The notes beneath the pieces are model-generated. The model did no database searches and was not told the origin of the DNA. It saw only the letters and a program-made list of their open reading frames with translations. Source: Pseudomonadota bacterium (GTDB taxonomy: Bacteria > Desulfobacterota > Syntrophia > Syntrophales > UBA8958). Taken from it: DNA of 63,735 bases. Below, piece by piece: positions 27,359-34,458 of the stretch. The DNA is taken from contig JASGUC010000059.1 of the NCBI GenBank assembly GCA_030057915.1, positions 1 through 63,735 on the forward strand. The letters run 5' to 3'. Numbering within the stretch: the first letter of the stretch is position 1; every line of letters starts with the position of its first letter. The translations under genes and the position numbers were made by a program.

Positions 27359-29294
27359 AGAGGCCGGCCGGGGGGGGCTGGCCGTCCGGATGTCCCTGTT
27401 CATCCTCGCCGCGACGGCGGCGATCTTCTTCGCCGCCTTCGGCTATAGTTCCTACTATTTTCGTGGAGAGGTCCTCGCCAATGTGGAGAGGAATGCCGAG
27501 GCGGTGACCCTGGCCACGGTGAGCAAGATCGAGGTGATCCTGGGGGGCGTGGAGAAGGTGCCCTCTTATCTGGCCCGCAATCTTCAGGGCGGGAAGCCGA
27601 CCTTGCCGGTCCTGCGGAAATGGATCGTCGATCTGCTCCAGACCAGTCCGGAGATCTACGGATCCGCCGTCGCCTATGAACCCCATGCCTTCAACGTCGG
27701 GCGCCGGTACTTTGCCCCCTATGTCTGCCGGGGGAAGGACGGCGGGCTGACGCCATCGTTTTTGGGAAACGAAGAATACCAGTATTTCTACTGGGACTGG
27801 TACCAAATCCCCCGGGAGCTGGGCAAGCCCGTCTGGAGCGAGCCTTACTTCGACGAAGGAGCGGGAAACGTCATGATGTCCACTTATTCCGTTCCCTTCC
27901 ACACCTACCGGGGGGAGGTGCGGACCTTCACGGGAATCGTGACGGCGGATATCTCCCTGGAGTGGCTCAAGGAAATCATCGAGAGGCTCACCCCGCATCA
28001 GGCCGGCTATTCCTTTCTCATTTCCCGCAACGGGGTCTTCGTTTCCCACCCGCGGAAGGAATTCATCATGCGGGAAAGCATCTTCAGCATCGCCGAGGCC
28101 AACGGCGATGCGGACTTGAGAGAGATCGGCCGGAGGATGACCCAGGGTGGAAAGGGGTTCGTGAAGATTAGAAAGAACTTCGCCGGTCAGCCGGCCTGGA
28201 TGTACTACGCCCCGCTGCCGACCCTGGGCTGGTCCGTCGGGGTGGTCTTCACCGAGGAGAAGCTCTTTGCGGGGATCGACAGGCTCCGGGCCGTCATCCT
28301 AGGCATCGGCGCCGCCGGCTTTCTCGCCCTGCTCGTCGTCATCTTCGCCATTTCGAGGACAATCACCAAGCCCCTGCGGGTCCTGGCGGACAAGGCGGGG
28401 GAGATCGCCAAGGGGAATCTGGAGGTGGAGGTGCCCGCCATCGGTTCTCACGACGAGGTGGAGGCCCTCTCCCATTCCTTTCAGAACATGCAGGTCGCCC
28501 TGAAGGAGTATATCGGCAATCTCGCCGCCACCACCGCGGCCAAGGAGCGCATCGAAAGCGAACTCAAGATCGCCCGGACGATCCAGATGAGCTTCCTGCC
28601 CAAACGTTTTCCCCCCTTTCCGGAAAAGAAGGAATTCGACATCTTCGCCGCCCTGGAACCGGCGAAGGAGGTGGGCGGCGATCTGTACGACTTCTTTCTC
28701 ATCGATGACGACCATGTCTTCTTTTCCATTGGCGACGTCTCGGGAAAAGGGGTCCCGGCGGCATTGTTCATGGCGGTGACCAAGACCCTGATCAAGGGCA
28801 TCGCCGGCCACTCTGTCTTGCCATCCCAGGTCCTGGAACAGGTGAATCGGGAACTCTGCAAGGATAACGACTCCTCCATGTTCGTCACCGTCTGTTGCGG
28901 GCTCCTGAATTTCAAGACCGGCGAACTCCTGTTTTCCAATGCCGGACACAATCTTCCCGTAATGCTCCCCGCGGGCGGGGGGAGCGCTTGGCTCGAGTCG
29001 CCCCCAGGCTTCCTCCTGGGCATCATGGAAGACGCCCGCTACGAGACCCTGCGCCTCGCCTTGAATCCCGGCGACACCCTCTTCCTATATACCGATGGCG
29101 TTACGGAGGCCATGAATGAACGCGAGGAATTCTTCTCCGACGCGGCGCTGTTGCGGACCCTGGACGCCTGTCCGGGCGGGGATCCCGAGAAGTTGGTGAA
29201 ATGCGTCTTCGGCGCGGTCAAGGCGTTTGCCGGCGCGGAACCCCAGTCGGACGACATAACCGTCCTTGCCCTGCGGTATCGGGGCGGACAGTAA
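27333..29294 (+). CDS. Membrane sensor PP2C-type (RsbU) serine phosphatase
   Basis: A 653-residue sensor phosphatase. A transmembrane helix near residues 20-40 leads into an extracytoplasmic dCache-like domain (KPVWSEPYFDEGAGNVMMST, GYSFLISRNGVFVSHP), then a second helix near 320-340 and a HAMP domain (TKPLRVLADKAGEIAKGNL). The C-terminal catalytic domain has EVGGDLYDFFLIDDD, GDVSGKGVPAALFMAV and SDDITVLALR with the metal-binding Asp residues of PP2C/SpoIIE phosphatases. It probably dephosphorylates an anti-sigma antagonist. ATG 27333 has GGTGAG upstream; GTG 27324 is possible. It overlaps the binding-protein gene, suggesting that the sensor and binding protein act together. Confidence 0.88.
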   Translation: MSPAWKNLKEAGRGGLAVRMSLFILAATAAIFFAAFGYSSYYFRGEVLANVERNAEAVTLATVSKIEVILGGVEKVPSYLARNLQGGKPTLPVLRKWIVDLLQTSPEIYGSAVAYEPHAFNVGRRYFAPYVCRGKDGGLTPSFLGNEEYQYFYWDWYQIPRELGKPVWSEPYFDEGAGNVMMSTYSVPFHTYRGEVRTFTGIVTADISLEWLKEIIERLTPHQAGYSFLISRNGVFVSHPRKEFIMRESIFSIAEANGDADLREIGRRMTQGGKGFVKIRKNFAGQPAWMYYAPLPTLGWSVGVVFTEEKLFAGIDRLRAVILGIGAAGFLALLVVIFAISRTITKPLRVLADKAGEIAKGNLEVEVPAIGSHDEVEALSHSFQNMQVALKEYIGNLAATTAAKERIESELKIARTIQMSFLPKRFPPFPEKKEFDIFAALEPAKEVGGDLYDFFLIDDDHVFFSIGDVSGKGVPAALFMAVTKTLIKGIAGHSVLPSQVLEQVNRELCKDNDSSMFVTVCCGLLNFKTGELLFSNAGHNLPVMLPAGGGSAWLESPPGFLLGIMEDARYETLRLALNPGDTLFLYTDGVTEAMNEREEFFSDAALLRTLDACPGGDPEKLVKCVFGAVKAFAGAEPQSDDITVLALRYRGGQ

Positions 29295-29481
29295 GGCCGG
29301 GCGTCGGCTCGGGGTCGCTGGGGGGCTCGCCGGCAGCGCCATGAGCAGGACGATGGGGCGATTGAAAGGATAAGCGGTCAAGAGGGCGGCCACGGCAAAG
29401 GGGGAGAAATAGATGATCGCCTCTTTCGAAATGACGGCCCCCGGCCGGGAGGAGGGAAAGGAGGAAAAGGAGGGAAAAGGC

Positions 29482-30513
29482 ATGAAGGCCCTTTTTTTGA
29501 GGAGGATCTGTGATCTGAAAACGGAACGACGGCCCCTGGAGCTGGCGGAAACGGCGCCTCCGCAAGCGGGGCCCGAGGATATTGTCATTGAGGTGAACGC
29601 CTGCGGGGTCTGCCATACCGAACTGGATGAAATCGAAGGACGGACGCCGCCGCCGTTTTTCCCCGTGATCCCCGGCCATCAGGTTGTGGGCCGGGTGGTG
29701 GAGAAAGGCGCCGCCGTGGAACAATGGCGGCTTGGAGACCGCGTCGGGGTGGGTTGGATATACTCGGCCTGCGGCGAATGCCCCTGGTGCCGCTCGGAGC
29801 GGGAAAATCTATGTCCCGTATTCCGGGCCACCGGCCGGGACGCCCATGGGGGCTATGGGGAATTCATGAAGGTCCCGGGGAGGTTTGCGGTGGCCGTTCC
29901 GGAGGCCTTTGCCGACGGCGAGGCCGCGCCCCTCCTGTGCGCCGGGGCCATCGGCTACCGCTCCCTGCGGCTGACGGGGCTGGAGGATGGACAAATCCTT
30001 GGGCTCACCGGTTTTGGGGCCTCCGCCCACCTGGTTTTGAAACTGGCGCGCCACCTTTACCCGGGCGCCACGGTTTTTGCCTTCGCCCGCAGCGAGAGGG
30101 AGCGCATCTTTGCCCGGGAATTGGGGGCGGACTGGGCGGGCGACACGGAAGCGACGCCCCCGGAACCGCTCGACGCCGTCATCGATACCACGCCGGCCTG
30201 GCGACCCGTTATCGCGGCCCTGGGGCATCTCAAAAGCGGGGGACGCCTGGTGATCAATGCCATCCGAAAGGAAGAGACGGATCGGCGCCTCCTCGCGGAA
30301 TTGGACTACCCCCGCCAGCTTTGGATGGAAAAGGAGATCAAAAGCGTGGCCAACGTAACGCGCCGGGATATAGGCGAGTTCCTCGCCCTGGCTGCCGGCG
30401 TGCCTATCCGGCCCGAATATCGGGAATATTCCCTCGCCGAGGCCAACGTGGCCCTGCTGGAACTCAAGGAGAGGCGGATCAGGGGCGCCAAGGTATTGCG
30501 AATCAAGAGCTGA
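29482..30513 (+). CDS. Zinc-dependent alcohol dehydrogenase
   Basis: A 343-residue medium-chain dehydrogenase. The catalytic zinc site is indicated by ACGVCHTELDEIEG (Cys and downstream Glu) and GHQVVGRVVEKG; the structural zinc site by the four Cys of ACGECPWCRSERENLC. The nucleotide-binding loop reads GLTGFGASAHL, a variant of the usual GxGxxG. The ATG at 29482 follows GGAGGGAAAAGG. Substrate cannot be told; aliphatic alcohols are the family norm. It stands alone, 188 bp after the phosphatase gene. Confidence 0.88.
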   Translation: MKALFLRRICDLKTERRPLELAETAPPQAGPEDIVIEVNACGVCHTELDEIEGRTPPPFFPVIPGHQVVGRVVEKGAAVEQWRLGDRVGVGWIYSACGECPWCRSERENLCPVFRATGRDAHGGYGEFMKVPGRFAVAVPEAFADGEAAPLLCAGAIGYRSLRLTGLEDGQILGLTGFGASAHLVLKLARHLYPGATVFAFARSERERIFARELGADWAGDTEATPPEPLDAVIDTTPAWRPVIAALGHLKSGGRLVINAIRKEETDRRLLAELDYPRQLWMEKEIKSVANVTRRDIGEFLALAAGVPIRPEYREYSLAEANVALLELKERRIRGAKVLRIKS

Positions 30514-30559
30514 GCCCCGGCCGCTGTCCGCCGGCGGACTTCGTGGGCCCTTGAATAAT

Positions 30560-30769
30560 CCCAAATTTTCCAGTAGAAAGTTCACGGGTCCATGATTCAT
30601 GGCGCGATGCCCCTGGGTCATGGACCAACGGGTCGCATGGCGAACGTGACATAATGAAAGCGATGAAGAATTTCTGATGGTTTCCTTGGGGCAGCTTCCG
30701 GAAATCCTTGCGGCCGCCATCTGCGGCGCCGCCGAGAGAGGGAGGAAACCTCCTGATGGAGAATTTGGG
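30560..30769. repeat. Family 2 inverted-repeat element, 210 bp
   Basis: It begins CCCAAATTTTCCAG and ends GGAGAATTTGGG. By eye it is about 90% identical to the 210-bp copy at 61926-62135 over its whole length. Flanks ATAAT and ATAGT fit a 5-bp duplication with one change. A 20-codon frame MIHGAMPLGHGPTGRM is kept in both copies, possibly by chance. Confidence 0.87.
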
Positions 30770-30774
30770 ATAGT

Positions 30775-30906
30775 GAGACCTTTGAAAAACGACGACGCCG
30801 ACCCCCCTGAGGTCATTTCGGTGGAAGACAAATGCCTTGAGTCTAAGATGTTCTGGAAGCAGGTTTTGGTCGAGGCCTCGGGAAGGCGCGGATTTTCAAA
30901 GCCCTC
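30775..30906. repeat. Family 1 element (core D), 132 bp
   Basis: It starts with GAGACCTTTGAAAAACG and ends TTTTCAAAGCCCTC. The core shares GGTGGAAGACAA and TTCTGGAAGC with the element at 15770. It begins 5 bp after a family 2 element. Confidence 0.75.
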
Positions 30907-31072
30907 GGTATTCGATTCATTCTTGGGTCCGTCTTGTCTTGGGGCGGCGGATTTGATGAGTTTTGCAATCGACTCGAGGTTCCTTCTTTTCAAGCGATGT
31001 ACCGGGACAAGCGATGTTCCGCGAAGAGGTTGACACGCTCCAAGTAGTTCATATTTGGCGATAATTGGAAAA

Positions 31073-31088
31073 TGTTTCATGTGAAACA
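31073..31088. promoter_or_regulatory. Candidate parS centromere site
   Basis: TGTTTCATGTGAAACA matches the well-known 16-bp bacterial parS consensus TGTTTCACGTGAAACA at 15 of 16 positions. The two 7-bp arms are perfectly complementary. It lies in a 1-kb stretch without genes, between repeats, upstream of rpiA. parA and parB are not in the window, so function as a ParB binding site is inferred from sequence alone. Confidence 0.55.
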
Positions 31089-31177
31089 GTGGGCCCGCGA
31101 CTTCCCGATTGGCGGAGCGGACGCCACGGCGAATGAGGCCCCCCTGTAATCGGCGAAGCTGATTTATTTCATAAATC

Positions 31178-31309
31178 GAGACCATTGAAAGCCCACGCTT
31201 TCCCGTCGCCCCCGCAAAGGCCGGGGTGCTGGACGCCTTGAAGGCAGTGTATCCCGGTTTTCCCCGGAATGCCGACGGGGAGTTGGAAACGGCGTTTTTC
31301 AAGGGTCTC
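31178..31309. repeat. Family 1 element, inverted core A, 132 bp
   Basis: The ends are GAGACCATTGAAAG and TTTTTCAAGGGTCTC. Flanking pentamers AAATC and GAATC differ at one base. The core is the complement of the 23035 core. The 30514-31560 gap contains only repeats and the parS-like site; I see no gene in it. Confidence 0.75.
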
Positions 31310-31361
31310 GAATCAGCGTAGTCGATTCATGTTTGCAGATCGGCAAAGACGATCGAGGCCC

Positions 31362-31376
31362 GAGACCTTTGAAGAA
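31362..31376 (+). repeat. Family 1 terminal repeat, solitary
   Basis: GAGACCTTTGAAGAA is a left end without a recognisable core or right end. It lies 185 bp upstream of rpiA. Confidence 0.45.
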
Positions 31377-31560
31377 TGGCTATGCCACGCCTCGGAGAAC
31401 CTTTTTATTTAACCACCGGCAGCATATAGCTCCTGTTGTTCATCGCGAGGCGTCCTGGTTCCATAATCGCCAGTCGGCGGAAGGCAGTTGCCGCGCCGCG
31501 GCGGAACCATGTTTGAGGAATGCGACTTTGCGTCATCATAAAAATGAAGGAGGGTTTCAT

Positions 31561-32289
31561 ATGCAAGCGGACATTACGGAGTTGAAAAGGAAGGCCGCCG
31601 CCCATGCCGTGGGACTGGTCGCCTCGGGCATGGTGGTCGGACTGGGTCACGGCAGCACCGCTATTCATGCCGTGCGTTTTCTGGCCGCACGGTTGAAAGC
31701 GGGGGAGATAAAGAATGTCCTGGGCATCCCCTGCTCCCTGCAAGTGGAGGAGGAGGCCCTGCAGTGTGGGATGCCGTTGACGAACTTGGAAAAGCACCCG
31801 TTCATGGACATGGCCATCGACGGCGCCGATGAGGTGGATATCGAGTTGAACCTCATCAAAGGCGGCGGCGGGGCGCTGCTCCGGGAAAAGATCGTCGCCC
31901 AGGCCAGTCGTCGCGTGGTCATCGTCCTGGATGAAAGCAAGTGTTCTCCTTTCCTGGGCAAACAACGCCAGGTGCCCGTGGAGATCGTCCCCTTCGGCTG
32001 GAATGTCCATGTGCTCTTTCTGGAATCCCTGGGTGCCAAGGTGCGGGTCCGGCGCAATGCCGACAAGAGCCTCTTCCATACCGACCAGGGGAACCTCCTG
32101 GCGGACTGCAATTTCAACGAGATTCTCAATCCTCGGGAACTGGCGGCGAAGATCAGGACCCATGCCGGGGTGGTGGAACATGGACTGTTTCTCGACCTGG
32201 CTACGGATGTGGTGATCGCCGGGGCGGGAGGCGTCCGCCATTTGAAGCGGGATCGACCGATTTCAAAGGACAAGGGAAAGGTCGAATAA
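31561..32289 (+). CDS. rpiA: Ribose-5-phosphate isomerase A
   Basis: RpiA interconverts ribose 5-phosphate and ribulose 5-phosphate in the cytoplasm. The 242-residue protein has VVGLGHGSTAIHAV near residue 25, AIDGADEVD near 90 and LIKGGGGALLREKI near 103, the phosphate-binding and catalytic segments of the family (canonical GTGST is GHGST here). The ATG at 31561 is preceded by GGAGGG at ideal distance and the product begins with the usual helix; an upstream in-frame start at 31333 would run through repeat sequence and is rejected. The gene stands alone between repeat elements. Confidence 0.94.
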   Translation: MQADITELKRKAAAHAVGLVASGMVVGLGHGSTAIHAVRFLAARLKAGEIKNVLGIPCSLQVEEEALQCGMPLTNLEKHPFMDMAIDGADEVDIELNLIKGGGGALLREKIVAQASRRVVIVLDESKCSPFLGKQRQVPVEIVPFGWNVHVLFLESLGAKVRVRRNADKSLFHTDQGNLLADCNFNEILNPRELAAKIRTHAGVVEHGLFLDLATDVVIAGAGGVRHLKRDRPISKDKGKVE

Positions 32290-32319
32290 CCGGCGAAGCG
32301 GGATCGCCGACGCCGAAGG

Positions 32320-32397
32320 GAGACCTTTGGAAATCCACGCTTTCCTGTCGCCCCGGCAGGATTCGGCGGTTGGAACTCTTTGAGAATACCGTCTCCT
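32320..32397 (+). repeat. Family 1 element, partial
   Basis: GAGACCTTTGGAAATCCACG is a clear left end. The following CTTTCCTGTCGCCCC resembles part of the inverted core A at 31178. The right end is not clear. It lies 30 bp past the rpiA stop. Confidence 0.4.
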
Positions 32398-32409
32398 GGC
32401 GGCCGGCTT

Positions 32410-33126
32410 TCAATCCTTTTCCGCAGGCGCCGCGAGCAGCTTTTCGATGCGGGGGATATCCGCGCCGGGGACGATATGTCGGCCGTCGATGACGAAAAAC
32501 GGGGTTCCTTCGACGCCGAGCCGGCGGCCCTGTTCCTGGTGGGTCCGCAGCAGTTCCTGTACCGCCTCCCGTTCACAGAGGACCAGGGCCTTCTTGTCGA
32601 GGAGGCCCTGGTAGCTTTCCTTGTAAGCCTCCTGGGGATCCGGGGCGCAGAGGATATGACGGACCTTGTCCGCCGAGGATTTGGAGAGGGGATAGAAGAA
32701 GATGTAGCGCGTCCAGCCGTCTTTCCCGGACAGAGATCGAGCCGCTTTCCGGCAGTAGGGACAGTCCGGGTCCGTTATCTCGACTATTACATGGGGTCCC
32801 GAGCCGACCTTGAGGGCCTTGCTCAAGGGGAGGTCCTTCACCCGCGCCAGGATCTTCTCGTTGTGTCGCTGCCGGGTGATGTTTCGCCCCTCCGCAGAAA
32901 AGATGTTCCCGACGATGAGGGATGAGGCGTCCGGGGCATAATAGACGATGCCGTTTGCCGTCTCAACCTCATACAAACCCTTGATGCCGGAAGGCTGTAG
33001 AGACTCGTAGCGCAGTTGGGGGAAGTCTTTCTTCAGCGAGGCCTCCGGCAGGTCTTCCGCACCCGCCGCCGCGACCAGGCCGCAGCTTGCCAGCGCGATG
33101 AGGAATGCGACTACTCTCTTTTTCAT
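32410..33126 (-). CDS. DsbC-like periplasmic disulfide isomerase
   Basis: A 238-residue exported thioredoxin-fold protein. MKKRVVAFLIALASCGLVAAAGA is a signal sequence with likely cleavage after AAAGA. An N-terminal DsbC-type dimerisation region (about residues 25-85) is followed by the thioredoxin domain with the active site CPYC in ITDPDCPYCRKA, and by GVEGTPFFVIDG with the cis-proline. This arrangement fits DsbC/DsbG, which rearranges wrong disulfides in the periplasm. ATG 33126 has GAGG nine bases upstream. No dsbD is adjacent. Confidence 0.88.
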   Translation of the reverse strand: MKKRVVAFLIALASCGLVAAAGAEDLPEASLKKDFPQLRYESLQPSGIKGLYEVETANGIVYYAPDASSLIVGNIFSAEGRNITRQRHNEKILARVKDLPLSKALKVGSGPHVIVEITDPDCPYCRKAARSLSGKDGWTRYIFFYPLSKSSADKVRHILCAPDPQEAYKESYQGLLDKKALVLCEREAVQELLRTHQEQGRRLGVEGTPFFVIDGRHIVPGADIPRIEKLLAAPAEKD

Positions 33127-33311
33127 GGAATAAATCCTCGTAGGTTCTAGCGACTCACGGCCCGATGCCGTTCGAGAAAAGGGTAAGGCGCTCCGACCCC
33201 TTGGGAGTTCTCGAGAGGAGGGCGCTAAAAGGTTATGGGAGACCTCGGACGGGGCGAGCCGGGGGACGTCGTCCGAGGCCTGTTTGGCTCCCTCGTTCCG
33301 GATCGCAATGC

Positions 33312-33328
33312 GAAACCTTTGAAAAACG
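33312..33328 (+). repeat. Family 1 terminal repeat, solitary
   Basis: GAAACCTTTGAAAAACG is a left end lacking a right partner, in the gap between the DsbC-like and BadI-like genes. Confidence 0.4.
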
Positions 33329-33388
33329 TAATCGTCCGAAAAACCCATCTTGCGGCAGACCCTCTGAATTTTTCCGCCGCCCCGGCCC

Positions 33389-34186
33389 TTACTTCCTCCT
33401 GAACCGGGAATAGTCGGGACGGCGCTTTTCCACGAAGGCCCTCTTCCCTTCCAGGGATTCTTCCGTCTCGTAGAACATGCTCAGCCCCCCGACCCCCAGG
33501 TTGGAGATCCCCATCACCCCGTCGGTTTCACCGTGGAAGGCGTACTTGAGCATCTTCAGGGCCGTGGGGCTCTTCTCCAGAAGCTCCCGGCTCCATTTTT
33601 CCACCTCCGCGTCGAGCATGTCCGGGGGCACGACGGCGTTTACCAGGCCCATGGCCAGGGCCTCCCGAGCCGTGTAGCGGCGGCACATATACCAAATTTC
33701 CTTTGCCTTTTTCATTCCCACATTGCGGACCAGATCGCCCGTTCCGTAGCCGGGATCGAAGCTCCCCACCCGGGGTCCGGCCTGCCCGAACTGGGCCGTT
33801 TCGGAGGCGATGGACAGGTCGCACACCACCTGAAAGACGTTGCCTCCGCCGATGGCGAACCCGTTGACCCGGGCGATGACCGGTTTGGGGATGGTGCGGA
33901 TCAGCAGCGACACCTGCTGCCAGCCCACCTCCAGGGGCAAGAGCGCCGCTGCGCCTCCATAGCCGCCCCTTTCCCGCAGCGTCTGGTCTCCGCCGACGCA
34001 GAACGCCTTGTCCCCCGCGCCGGTGAGCGTCACCACTCCCACCTCTTCATCCACCCATGCGGCGGTGAAGGCCTGGGTGAGTTCATAAATCGTCACCGGG
34101 GTGCAGGCGTTGTATCTCTCCGGTCGGTTGATGGTGATGGTCCCGACGCCGTCCTTTTTTTCGTAGATGATCTCCTGGTACGTCAT
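33389..34186 (-). CDS. BadI/MenB-type crotonase, probable 2-ketocyclohexanecarboxyl-CoA hydrolase
   Basis: A 265-residue crotonase-fold enzyme. GAGDKAFCVGGDQ near residue 55, VNGFAIGGGNVFQVVCDLSI near 105 and GPRVGSFDPGYGT near 140 are shared by the BadI and MenB groups. The FDPGYGT and KEIWYMCRRYTAREALAMGL segments look closer to BadI, the ring-opening hydrolase of anaerobic cyclohexanecarboxylate/benzoate breakdown, than to MenB. No other bad or men gene is in the window, so the substrate remains open. GGAGGAGAGC precedes the ATG. The gene is downstream of pbp1A, separated by 272 bp that hold no recognisable gene. Confidence 0.78.
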   Translation of the reverse strand: MTYQEIIYEKKDGVGTITINRPERYNACTPVTIYELTQAFTAAWVDEEVGVVTLTGAGDKAFCVGGDQTLRERGGYGGAAALLPLEVGWQQVSLLIRTIPKPVIARVNGFAIGGGNVFQVVCDLSIASETAQFGQAGPRVGSFDPGYGTGDLVRNVGMKKAKEIWYMCRRYTAREALAMGLVNAVVPPDMLDAEVEKWSRELLEKSPTALKMLKYAFHGETDGVMGISNLGVGGLSMFYETEESLEGKRAFVEKRRPDYSRFRRK

Positions 34187-34398
34187 GCTCTCCTCCGGTC
34201 CGGTTTATGCGCCGATGTCGGCGAGTATTTGGTTATTTGCGCCGTTCCGTCATACCTACTCAAATCCGCTTATACAGACTCAATGCTGACTTCCTGCTTC
34301 ACTTAAGGCCGGTTTCACGGCGGGCTTGCGGCGCCCACCGCCAGGGCCTTGCCTCTCCACAGGCTGACACCCCTGCCGCCGGTTTGGGGTTTCATGTG

Positions 34399-34418
34399 CC
34401 GATGCGGGCAGGCATCGG
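34399..34418. repeat. Short inverted repeat
   Basis: CCGATGC and GCATCGG pair around GGGCAG, followed on the plus strand by CCTTTTC. It could be a weak terminator but no plus-strand gene precedes it. Confidence 0.2.
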
Positions 34419-34458
34419 GCCTTTTCATCCCTCGTTGCCCCTGCCGCCGGCCTGGGCG

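Noticed and set aside
28299..28949. 216-codon frame antisense to the RsbU-type phosphatase
   Set aside because: Shadow of the PP2C coding region; no motif.
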